NCBI GenBank assembly: GCA_035288405.1
Contig: DATEAK010000383.1
Location: forward strand, 1 to 7,495
DNA length: 7,495 nt
Direction of reading: 5' to 3'
Source: JACPSX01 sp035288405 [NCBI: bacterium]
GTDB lineage: Bacteria > JACPSX01
The position numbers and the translations under genes were made by a program. Of this stretch, positions 1-6,783 are shown piece by piece. Each line of letters opens with the position of its first letter. Positions within the stretch are counted from its first letter, which is position 1. Below the pieces are notes generated by a model. The model was not told the DNA's origin and ran no database searches. It worked only from the letters and a program-made list of their open reading frames with translations.

Positions 1-150
1 AGCCATTTCGGCGGTAACCGCGCCCGTAGAGACTTTCATCTTCGTCGTTTGTGCGCTTACGAAAGACCCGCCGGGTATTGCAGAGGAAAACAGGCAGAGC
101 GGAGCCGAGAGGGCCGCAATCCGCGACATGGTCCTCTGGAGACGTGACAT
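1..150 (-). CDS. ABC transporter substrate-binding protein, N-terminal part (cut by window edge)
   Basis: An open frame starts with ATG at 150-148 and stays open for exactly 50 codons to base 1, where the window cuts it. The peptide has a positively charged start (MSRLQRTMSR), a hydrophobic core (IAALSAPLCLFSSA) and a probable signal peptidase I site after VSA, followed by QTTKMKVSTGAVTAEMA. A lysine-rich beta strand, then a small-residue turn just after the signal peptide, is how NMT1/TauA/SsuA-like periplasmic binding proteins begin. A Shine-Dalgarno AGGAAG at 161-156 sits 5 bases before the ATG. A second ATG eight codons in (129-127) is less likely because it would remove much of the charged n-region. 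The gene lies 82 bases downstream of the preceding SBP on the same strand, so it is probably the next gene of the operon. The family call rests on the signal peptide and about 16 mature residues, plus context. Confidence 0.66.
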   Translation of the reverse strand, partial: MSRLQRTMSRIAALSAPLCLFSSAIPGGSFVSAQTTKMKVSTGAVTAEMA

Positions 151-155
151 TGTAT

Positions 156-161
156 CTTCCT
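156..161 (-). promoter_or_regulatory. Ribosome binding site of the left-edge SBP gene
   Basis: AGGAAG on the minus strand, 5 bases before the ATG at 150. It supports this short edge-truncated frame as a real gene start. Confidence 0.6.
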
Positions 162-232
162 TTCCCGGGGAACCCGACGATTTCTGTGTCCAAGGCGAAG
201 GGGCACACTCTCGCTCCGCTTGAACATCTCTC

Positions 233-1336
233 TTATTTTACTGGAACCTCTCCTCCCCAGAGCTCTTTCAAGAAGCCGCTCTTGTCCAGGTTTTCGACAA
301 AGGTGTTGTCAAAGATCTCAGACGGCTTTTTCTTGATGCTTGTGCCCCCGTCGCGGGCAATTTCAACTGATTTCTCTACACCGTGTGCCGGGACAAGCAT
401 GCGACGATTGATGAGCGCTTTGGCGTACGCATTATAGGCGGATTGAAGAGCTTCCGGGTCATCGAGTTTGAGGGCTTTGGCGATGGACGCCTTTGCTTTC
501 TCCGGGTTTTTCTCCGCGAAGTGGATGGTTTCCGCTATGGCCGCCACGAATCGCTGCACGAGGGCAGGTTGCTTCTTCAAGGTGTTCGAGTTCGTCAGTA
601 GAGAGCTGTAGATGGCAGGAAGGTCGGGATCGTCACTGAGGGCGTTCAGGTCGTAAATCAAGTTGAAGCCGTCCCTTTTGCCCCGCACGTCCAGAGGAGC
701 GCCAAGGGGAGTCGCCTGGATGATGTCCATGACCATGGCTTGATATCTCTCGGGTTGACTACCTCCTCCCATGGCGCGAATAGTCACCTCCTTTTCCAGG
801 TTGAACCTCTTAAGCAGCACCTTGGTCACCCGGTGGTCATAACTTCCTATTTGTGTGACTCCGATGCTCTTCCCTTTCAAATCCTCGACCTTCTTAATGT
901 CCTTGCGAGCTAAGAGAATCCACGGGAGCCCTATATGCACCGCGGCTACCAGCTTGCCGTCAATCCCCGCAGCCAGGCCCGGGATGGTGGCATCGGCAGC
1001 GCAGTACAAAAATTGAATCTGATCTGAGGCCAGTGCCGGCAGTGCAACTTTAGACCCTTGGATCGGGACAAAGTTGATTTTGATCCCATACTTGTCAAAC
1101 AAACCGTTATCCATGGCAGTGTATGCGTGGATGAAACCTCCGGTGGTAGCACACGTAGCGAAAGCCACTGTTACCGGTGCTTCGCCCGGCTTGACCGTGT
1201 AGGGATTGGCCTGTACCGTCAATGGCGCCATCAGGATGCTGACTGCCATCGCTAGAGATACTCCCAGTCCGAGGAGAGCGCGGCCGACTCCATTGGCTCG
1301 ACACCTGAATTTCCTGCCAGAGATGATTCGGTTCAT
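233..1336 (-). CDS. Periplasmic substrate-binding protein of an ABC transporter (NMT1/TauA-like)
   Basis: This 367-residue protein is predicted to be exported and to bind a small organic solute for an ABC importer. Residues 1-43 form a long Sec signal peptide: a charged n-region with K and several R, a hydrophobic stretch at about 19-39, and cleavage probably after VQA (43). The mature protein starts with a beta strand (VTVAFAT), then the family pattern DNGLFDKYGIKINFV at 76-90, where SBPs of this type have 'kGlFeKyGldV'. Further landmarks are KVEDLKGKSIGV (about 149-160), the usual 'DLKGK.igv' hinge strand, and LVQRFVAAIAETIHFAEKNPEKA in the C-terminal lobe. The length is normal for the family (about 320-370). 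GGGAGGA at 1348-1342 lies 5 bases before the ATG and fixes the start. It begins 21 bases after the hyuB stop, so it is probably cotranscribed with hyuAB. The ligand is unknown; an aromatic or aliphatic carboxylate or hydantoin-like compound is only a guess from context. Confidence 0.88.
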   Translation of the reverse strand: MNRIISGRKFRCRANGVGRALLGLGVSLAMAVSILMAPLTVQANPYTVKPGEAPVTVAFATCATTGGFIHAYTAMDNGLFDKYGIKINFVPIQGSKVALPALASDQIQFLYCAADATIPGLAAGIDGKLVAAVHIGLPWILLARKDIKKVEDLKGKSIGVTQIGSYDHRVTKVLLKRFNLEKEVTIRAMGGGSQPERYQAMVMDIIQATPLGAPLDVRGKRDGFNLIYDLNALSDDPDLPAIYSSLLTNSNTLKKQPALVQRFVAAIAETIHFAEKNPEKAKASIAKALKLDDPEALQSAYNAYAKALINRRMLVPAHGVEKSVEIARDGGTSIKKKPSEIFDNTFVENLDKSGFLKELWGGEVPVK

Positions 1337-1341
1337 GCCTT

Positions 1342-1348
1342 TCCTCCC
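1342..1348 (-). promoter_or_regulatory. Ribosome binding site of the downstream SBP gene
   Basis: GGGAGGA on the minus strand, 5 bases before the ATG at 1336, within the 21-base gap after hyuB. It is a strong site that lets the SBP be translated independently of hyuB. Confidence 0.7.
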
Positions 1349-1357
1349 ATAGATGCT

Positions 1358-3145
1358 TTAACCGGCCACAGAAGATTGTTTCCCTCTCAACAGGGCGGTT
1401 TGCGTCTGATCCACCTCGAGAGTTTCCGGATGGAGAACCACTCCATAGACCTCCCGGGCTGCCTTCAGGGAGACCATCCGGTTCACCACGTCGTTCCGGA
1501 CCTTCTCGGGATCACGCTCCAGCGGGTTTCCTACACCCCCCCCACCGCCGCTGATCTTCACGAGCACGTCGCCTGGGCGGAGCTGGTACATCCGGTGGGG
1601 CTTCACCACGATTCGCTCGTCGCCCCGCTGCAAGTGGGCTTTGCACAACGGACCCGGATCTCCTCCGGCGGCACCTGGAGGCTGAGTCGTGTGGCCGTCG
1701 GAGCTGCCCGTGGCCATCCCCGCCTCACCTCCCTCATTTAATGCCTCCCAGTGGACGCCGCAGGCCCCTCGCCATTTGCCCGCGCCTTCGAGGTCGGGAA
1801 CCAGCGTGTATCGCAGGATACGCCAGGGGAAACGGATCTCCACCTCCTCCGTCTCAGCACGCTGCACCGATCCCAGAGTGGGGAAGCCGGCAGCGCCTTC
1901 AAAACCATCGTATCCCAGCACAGCTCCGGCACCACCTTCCGCGTCAAAGGTGGTGTTCACGTACCGTTCCCCCGTGCGAGGATCCTGCCCATAAATGTAG
2001 TGCCCCTGGTGCCGCGCCCAGGAAGCGATGGCCTTGTCAGGCATCGCTTGAGAGAGGGCCATCAAGGTGGACTCCAGAATCTGGTGTCCCACGTTCACCG
2101 GAGACCCACCCACCGTCGCCGGATACTTGGCGTGGACGACTGTGCCCTCGGGGGCGATGAGTGTGACCGGCCTCATGCTCCCTTCGTTGTGGAATTCGGC
2201 GAGGGCGGAATCGTAGAAGAGAAAGCTCCCGGCGATGGCGCGGCTATAGGTAGCCGAGATCACGTTGTTCACGAACCCTTTTCTCTGTTTGTCGCTCTTG
2301 GAAAAATCGATGACCATCCCGTCGCCTTTGATCGTGACCTCACAGCGCACCCACACCTTCACGTCGTGCTCGGAGCCGTCGTCATCGGAAGCGGACTCGC
2401 CGTAGTAAGTGCCGTCAGGCATCTTACTAATCTCGGCCCGTATGGCCCGCTCCATCCGGTCCAGCATCTCCTCCACGCAATCCATTACCGTGTCTCGCCC
2501 GTATTTGTCGAGCATGGCCAGCAGCCTGTTTTCGCAAATCTTGGTGGCGGCGATGAGCGCGTAGTTATCGACTCGCACCGCGTCGGGCCAGCGCACGTTA
2601 TTCCAGATCAGTTCCAAGACGTCCTTTCTCTCCACTCCCTTCTCGATGACTTTGATGGGAGGGATACAGAGCCCTTCGGCGTGAATATCGTAGCCATTCG
2701 GAAAGTAGCCGCCGGGGTATGAGCCGCCCGTGTCCATCTGGTGCCCTCTGGCGAGAGTGAAAAAAAGAAGCTCGTCCTTGTAGAAGATGGGTCGGAAAAA
2801 GCCCCAGTCGGGCAGGTGGTTGCAGTAGCCATGGTAAGGGTCATTGTTCAGGATCACATCGCCCGGGTACAGGTTGTCACCGAACTTGTCCAGAATGTAG
2901 CGCACCGAAAACTTCTGCCCCAAAAGCTGGGAGGTCGGCCCTTCAGGAACCGCCAGGGTTCGAGCCTGGGCATCCCAAATCCCGGCGGCCACGTCATGAA
3001 GCTGGGCCATGAGGAGGCTCTGCGCCGTGCGATCCAGGACGTGACGCATTTCCCGGCAAGTGCTTTGAAACGTGTGCCATATGGTGGAAAGCGTAATCGC
3101 ATCAACACTACGCGGGTTCATTTCCGTCTGATCTCCTTTGTTCAT
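1358..3145 (-). CDS. hyuB: Hydantoinase B/oxoprolinase family subunit
   Basis: HyuB-type proteins are the metal-dependent partners of HyuA in N-methylhydantoinases, 5-oxoprolinases, caprolactamases and acetone/acetophenone carboxylases. The frame encodes 595 residues, normal for a stand-alone HyuB (about 550-600). Family hallmarks are NDPYHG (101-106), HLPDW (110-114) and RGHQMDTGG (133-141), whose Asp/His residues correspond to the family's metal site; GGSPVNVGHQ near 347-356; and the C-terminal glycine loop GGGGGVGNPLERDPE near 533-547, followed by the helix ending YGVVL. The start is debatable. The ATG at 3145 overlaps the restored hyuA stop as ATGA but has no clear Shine-Dalgarno. The ATG at 3121 (residue 9, MNPRSVDAITL) has AAAGGAG 11 bases upstream and gives an N-terminus closer to the family's usual 'M..DpITleV'. 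The reading frame is intact throughout, unlike hyuA. The substrate cannot be assigned. Confidence 0.93.
   Translation of the reverse strand: MNKGDQTEMNPRSVDAITLSTIWHTFQSTCREMRHVLDRTAQSLLMAQLHDVAAGIWDAQARTLAVPEGPTSQLLGQKFSVRYILDKFGDNLYPGDVILNNDPYHGYCNHLPDWGFFRPIFYKDELLFFTLARGHQMDTGGSYPGGYFPNGYDIHAEGLCIPPIKVIEKGVERKDVLELIWNNVRWPDAVRVDNYALIAATKICENRLLAMLDKYGRDTVMDCVEEMLDRMERAIRAEISKMPDGTYYGESASDDDGSEHDVKVWVRCEVTIKGDGMVIDFSKSDKQRKGFVNNVISATYSRAIAGSFLFYDSALAEFHNEGSMRPVTLIAPEGTVVHAKYPATVGGSPVNVGHQILESTLMALSQAMPDKAIASWARHQGHYIYGQDPRTGERYVNTTFDAEGGAGAVLGYDGFEGAAGFPTLGSVQRAETEEVEIRFPWRILRYTLVPDLEGAGKWRGACGVHWEALNEGGEAGMATGSSDGHTTQPPGAAGGDPGPLCKAHLQRGDERIVVKPHRMYQLRPGDVLVKISGGGGGVGNPLERDPEKVRNDVVNRMVSLKAAREVYGVVLHPETLEVDQTQTALLRGKQSSVAG
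3133..3139 (-). promoter_or_regulatory. Candidate ribosome binding site favouring an internal hyuB start
   Basis: AAAGGAG on the minus strand lies inside the first codons of the longest hyuB frame and 11 bases before the ATG at 3121. It argues for a start eight codons downstream of the ATGA overlap. The spacing is slightly long, so translational coupling from the ATG at 3145 remains possible. Confidence 0.45.
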
Positions 3146-5212
3146 GGCTTACTTTGCCGGGTGAGCGCGTAGTTCTTCCACCGGTCCACGTAGCAAGTAA
3201 AAAAGGCCGGAATGACCACCGTCGTCGCGGTCTCCTCGATGATGGCTGGACCCGCGATCCGGTTGCCCGCCGAGAGCTTGTCTCCGCCATACACCGGGGT
3301 ATCCACCTCCCGACCTTGGAACCAGCAGGTCCGCCGCCGCTTGAGCGCCCCGGATGCATCCTCTCCCCCAGAACCAATCTCGCGCAACTGAAAGGGAGCC
3401 TTGGCCGCCGTGGCCCGCAGCCGGAAGGTCAAGAACTCCGCCCCCTTCCAGTGCATCTTGAAGGTGTAGAGGTTCTCGTGCTTGCGGTGAAAGTTCTCCA
3501 GAGCCTTCTGCATGTCCTCCGCGCCCAACCGGCCTCCCGCCACTTCCACCTCCACCTCGTGGAACTGACCTATGTAGCGCATGTCGGCCGTCCGGGAAAA
3601 CATCACCTGCTCCGGCGAGACCCCCGTAGAACGAAACGCATCCAGTGCTTCCTGTTCCATCTCTTGGTAGAGCCGATTCACTCTTTCCAGATCGATGCGG
3701 TCCGCTCGGGAGATGTAGGAGCGCGCATAGTTGCGACCGATGTCCATGGCGAGCATGCCGAAGGCGGAGTAAGACGCCGCCACGGAAGGAATGATCACCG
3801 TGGGGATACCCAGGAGTTCGGCGATCGAGGCGCCGTGCACCGGTCCCGCTCCCCCCCCGACCACCAATGCGAAGTCCCGCACGTCGTAGCCCCGCTTCGT
3901 GGAAACCTCCGTGATCTGGTCCGCCATGAACGAGTTCACCGTGGTGAAGATGGCCTGCGCCGCCTGGGAGACGGGCACCCCCAGAGGAGCAGCCACCTTC
4001 CGGACGGCCCGGGTGGCCTGCTCCGCATCCAGAGGAATCTCCCCCCCCAGGAAATAATCCGCCGGGACGTAGCCCAGCAACAGATCCGCGTCCGTGACGG
4101 TGGGATTCTCCCCCCCCCTTGCCGTAGCAGGCCGGCCCCGGCTCGGCCCCGGCGCTGTGGGGCCCTACCCGTAACAGACCCAGAGAATCTATCCAGGCAA
4201 TGGAACCGCCTCCCGCACCGGCGGTGTGGATGTCCACCATCTTGATGGCCACTCGCTCGACTCCCACCCAGTTCTCCGTGCTCGTGGGGATCTCCCCGTT
4301 GCGGATCATGCACACATCCAGCGAAGTCCCCCCCATGTCGATGGACAGCAAGTTGCGGTGGTCCATCGATTGTCCCACGTACAGAGCGCCCGTGGGCGCC
4401 GCCGCGGGTCCGGAGTTGATCAGGAAGACGGCGCGCGGGATGCAGTGCTCAACGGTCTCCACCAATCCGCTGGACAGCATCATGAGGAGATTCCTCTTGA
4501 AACCCGAATCCCGCAACCTTTTCTCCAGGGCTCGCAGGTAGCGCTCCACCACAGGCCCCACATACGCGGAGACGACGGTGGTGGAAAACCGCTCGAACTC
4601 CCGCCAGACGGGCAAAATTTCGTGGGAGGCCGCCACGTAGGCTCCGTTGAACGCGGCCTTGGCCAGCTCGGTGGCCCGCTTCTCGTTATGAGGATTCGTG
4701 TAGGAATGCAGGAAGCAGACGGCTACGGACTCGACTCCGTTCTCCTTCAACTGGGCCACCGCCGCCTGCACATCGGCTTCATTCAGCGCCGTCAAAATCT
4801 CCCCGGAGAAGCGGGTGCGCTCATCAACCTCCAGACGCAGATAGCGGGGCACCAGGGGCTTATAGGGAGGGACAAAAACGTTGTACATGGAGGTGCGAAT
4901 GTTCTTAAACCCCCGGCGGATCTCGATGACGTCGAGGAAGTTCTTCGTGGTGATCATCCCGGTCTTGGCCCCGTTCTCGTTGATCAGCGTGTTGGTGGCC
5001 AGAGTGGTGCCGTGAATGAGGAGTTCCATCTCGCTTAAAAAGGAAGCCAGAGGTTTGTTATAACTGCGGGCTGCTTTCTCCAGGCAGGCCAAAAACCCCA
5101 GGGAAGGGTCTTGCGGAGTGGTGGGCGATTTGCACTCCAGCAGTTCTCCCTGCTCGTCTAAAACGAGACAGTCCGTGAACGTTCCTCCGACGTCGATGCA
5201 GGCCCTATACAT
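3142..5212 (-). CDS. hyuA: Hydantoinase A/oxoprolinase subunit, frame-disrupted by a G9 tract
   Basis: HyuA is the actin-like ATPase subunit that activates the substrate for HyuB. The N-terminal part reads IDVGGTFTD (residues 11-19 counted from the ATG at 5227), HGTTLATNT (72-80), SGPAAAPTGA (272-281) and LLSIDMGGTSLD (293-304). The two glycine-rich Asp motifs are the phosphate-binding elements of this fold. After GPACYGKGG (K370) the frame slips at a run of nine G (4118-4110), and family sequence resumes in another frame: ENPTVTDADLLLGY, then VVGGGAGPVHG, IPSVAASYSAFGMLAMDIG and NYALTRQSKP, ending at TGA 3144-3142. Removing one G gives 694 residues from 5227 or 689 from 5212, normal for HyuA. 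The start at 5212 (MYRACIDVGG) is preferred because GGAGGA lies 7 bases upstream. As written, the unshifted frame runs to a stop at 3149 with non-homologous sequence. The gene could be a pseudogene, a sequencing error or a slippage-dependent gene. Confidence 0.9.
4110..4118 (-). other. G9 homopolymer, site of the hyuA frameshift
   Basis: Nine consecutive C on the plus strand (nine G on the coding strand) lie inside the conserved CYGKGGENPTVTDAD segment. With eight G the codons read AAG GGG GGG GAG AAT CCC, giving K-G-G-E-N-P and joining both halves of hyuA. With nine the frame continues K-G-G-G-E-S-H and leaves the family sequence. The two halves match the family on either side, so the slip is placed at this tract to within a few bases. 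Confidence 0.85.
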
Positions 5213-5219
5213 CCAGCTT

Positions 5220-5225
5220 TCCTCC
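5220..5225 (-). promoter_or_regulatory. Ribosome binding site that decides the hyuA start
   Basis: GGAGGA on the minus strand, 7 bases before the ATG at 5212. It overlaps the upstream ATG at 5227, which itself has no good site, so translation most likely begins with MYRACIDVGG at 5212. Confidence 0.65.
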
Positions 5226-5227
5226 AT

Positions 5228-5791
5228 GGGGTTATGTGTTCTAAGGAGCGCATGGCTTGCAGGGCTTCTCCTTTTCAGTCTCGAAGTCTATTGATAGCGG
5301 CCGATCCGTTTCACGGCTTCCTGGGCAAAGCTCTCGTCCACGAGCTTGTCCACGTCGACTTTCTGCTTGACCAGGCCCTGGGAAAACCAGAAATTCTGCA
5401 TATCCTTGACGCTTTCCCTGACTGCATCTAACGTAAATATGAATCCCCTCAATATTGAATAGGAGAACCTTCTTTGGCGAAAAACGAGACTGTACCTTCA
5501 TCACAAACGTACGCGAAATCGGGGCTAGACTGCCCTCCCTCCGAATGGGAAAGTAGAAAATTATCCCCATACTCAAACCTTACTTTGCCTCCGGTTTTCC
5601 CGAACTATCGAATGAGCATAGAGAACATCGGTTGAAATCGGAGAGCCCGGGAAGAGCTAAAGACTTGGATTCTTGACGATAGTCCTCAATGGTGTATGTT
5701 AGCCCAGAGCTGAGGGTCGAACTTAAAACCCATACTCTGATCTCAAACCCTCTTTCAGACGATCTACCACTGCGTCGCGCGAAGTTTGGGT
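5228..5791 (-). other. 564-base gap between SBP and hyuA without an intact gene
   Basis: It carries a C-terminal SBP remnant at 5497-5288 (listed separately). Bases 5498-5791 hold nothing I recognise. The base composition is visibly richer in A/T than the flanking genes, and open frames in it are short and unlike known families. A weak inverted repeat (GAGGGT...ACCCTC, about 29-base loop, near 5713-5753) is not a convincing terminator. I see no clear sigma-70 promoter. A split 14-base direct repeat (CCCATACTC/CAAACC) occurs at 5566-5579 and 5729-5749. In an operon with otherwise 10-80 base spacings, this gap is best read as the scar of a decayed gene, possibly with a new promoter for hyuAB. 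Confidence 0.5.
5288..5497 (-). pseudogene. C-terminal remnant of an NMT1/TauA-like substrate-binding protein
   Basis: On the minus strand an open frame runs from after a TGA at 5500-5498 to TAG at 5290-5288. From about residue LDAVRESVKDMQNFWFSQGL through VKQKVDVDKLVDESFAQEAV to KRIGRYQ it has the look of the C-terminal end of NMT1/TauA-like SBPs, where the last helices read roughly 'avresv.d...qGl.k..vdvd.lvd.sf...a'. The coding sequence breaks off upstream: the preceding codons (5430-5497) become A/T-rich and unlike the family, and no plausible start with a signal peptide exists. The only ATG (5401) would give 37 residues. The remnant ends 75 bases before the hyuA start, a normal operon spacing, which suggests an SBP gene once sat directly upstream of hyuA and lost its 5' part. 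It is not a simple copy of either intact SBP here, because their C-termini differ. Identification is by pattern only. Confidence 0.6.
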
Positions 5792-6772
5792 CTACCGGGT
5801 GGCCTTTTCATAATAGCTCAGATCGTAGAACTTCGCTGGGTCGGGAAGAGGCGGCTTCAGGTGGCCCATCTCGGCCCTGAGTGCGATGACTGTCTTAGTG
5901 CCCTCCACAGGATAGGCGGCCTTTTTGTAAAGGCCCATCGTCGGATGGAGGAGGTCTTCGGCAATGGACTTGGCGGCCACCTCGGGGGAAATCTTCATGT
6001 TCCTGGCCAGGACGGAGGCTGCCTCGCCTCTGTTCTTGGGGTCGTAGATCCAATCTACAGCAGCTATGTTCCCTTTGATGAATCGCACCAGGGTGTCCCC
6101 GTGAGCGTCGGCCCAGCGCCGCGTGGTGAAACCTGCCGTCGTGACATAGTCCGGGATGTATTTGGTCACTTCCCCCATATCCTTGAACCCTGCCTGGCGG
6201 GCCGGCTCGATAAACGGTGGCGCCAAGAGAGTGCCCACGGCCTCTTTTTTCTGTAGGGACTCCAGGCGGGATGCCCCGAATGAGACAAGCTTGTACTCGC
6301 CTGGTTTCACCCCGTTCTCGTGCAGGATCTTTTGCAGGACGAAGGCGAAGCCCGTGGTTAGAGCGTCCACAGCCAGGGGCTTCCCCTTGAGGTCACCGAA
6401 GGATTTGATGGTCGGATCCACAAAAAAATGGAGGGTGGTGCCGCCGACCCCCATGAACATGACGAAATCAGTGCCCTCGTTGACGTTGTAGGCGATCACG
6501 TTGTCAATGGCCGTGTTCCCGAGATCCCATTTTCCGTCCCGAACCCCGGTCATCTGCTCCCTGGAGGTCCGGGTGATGGAAAGTTCCAGCTTGATGTTGC
6601 TCTTTTCGAAGAATCCCTTCTCGCTGGCCACAAACAGAGCAAGGTTTGCCGACCCGGGAAAAACGTGAATTGTCACGGTTTCGGCTCCGTGAGCGTTCGC
6701 TGGCATCCCGGCCAATCCTGTCAAGGCAGACACAAGGAAGCCAAATAAAATCGAACATAGAAATTTGATCAT
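5792..6772 (-). CDS. Periplasmic substrate-binding protein of an ABC transporter (NMT1/THI5/SsuA-like)
   Basis: A 326-residue exported protein predicted to capture a small organic solute in the periplasm. Residues 1-27 form a Sec signal peptide (MIKFLCSILFGFLVSALTGL core, cleavage probably after ANA at 27 or HGA at 30). The mature part begins TVTIHVFPG and carries ALFVASEKGFFEKSNIKLEL (45-64), the typical 'Al..A.ekGfF.k.nl.vel' first-lobe segment. It continues with GKWDLGNTAIDNVIAY (80-95), the 'G..D.g....d' element seen in sulfonate/taurine-type SBPs, and DLKGKPLAVDALTTGFAF (127-144). The C-terminal lobe includes LVRFIKGNIAAVDWIYDPKN. The length is normal for the family. AGGAGG at 6783-6778 lies 5 bases before the ATG and overlaps the stop of the upstream ThDP-enzyme gene, so the two are tightly coupled. 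It is clearly divergent from the SBP at 1336-233, so the two probably bind different ligands. The ligand is unknown. Confidence 0.88.
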   Translation of the reverse strand: MIKFLCSILFGFLVSALTGLAGMPANAHGAETVTIHVFPGSANLALFVASEKGFFEKSNIKLELSITRTSREQMTGVRDGKWDLGNTAIDNVIAYNVNEGTDFVMFMGVGGTTLHFFVDPTIKSFGDLKGKPLAVDALTTGFAFVLQKILHENGVKPGEYKLVSFGASRLESLQKKEAVGTLLAPPFIEPARQAGFKDMGEVTKYIPDYVTTAGFTTRRWADAHGDTLVRFIKGNIAAVDWIYDPKNRGEAASVLARNMKISPEVAAKSIAEDLLHPTMGLYKKAAYPVEGTKTVIALRAEMGHLKPPLPDPAKFYDLSYYEKATR

Positions 6773-6777
6773 TTACC

Positions 6778-6783
6778 CCTCCT
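6778..6783 (-). promoter_or_regulatory. Ribosome binding site of the upstream SBP gene
   Basis: AGGAGG on the minus strand, 5 bases before the ATG at 6772. Its first base is the last base of the TGA stop of the preceding ThDP-enzyme gene, implying cotranscription and coupled translation. Confidence 0.7.

Noticed and set aside
162-172. Inverted repeat TTCCC-G-GGGAA before the left-edge SBP gene
   Set aside because: Five-base arms with a one-base spacer cannot form a normal hairpin, and no T run follows, so it is not called a terminator or operator.
1751-2722. A 323-codon open frame on the plus strand opposite hyuB
   Set aside because: It lies entirely antisense to a gene with strong family motifs, has no recognisable domain, and its composition follows from the codon bias of hyuB on the other strand.
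3154-4245. A 363-codon open frame on the plus strand opposite hyuA
   Set aside because: It is an antisense shadow of the C-terminal half of hyuA, rich in R/H/P/G and without family resemblance.
5241-5576. A 111-codon minus-strand frame starting MSMGIIFYF in the SBP-hyuA gap
   Set aside because: It overlaps the SBP remnant in a different frame. Its second half (GPGQAESRRGQARGRE...) is the shifted reading of the remnant, and no family is recognisable.
5449-5604. A 51-codon start-less minus-strand frame containing FFAKEG, which recalls the SBP motif 'gfFakEGl'
   Set aside because: It would fit an N-terminal SBP fragment upstream of the C-terminal remnant, but six residues are too few, the surrounding sequence is not SBP-like, and no start codon is present.
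5713-5753. GAGGGT...ACCCTC inverted repeat downstream of the upstream SBP
   Set aside because: A six-base stem with a loop of about 29 bases and no following U tract is too weak for a terminator call.
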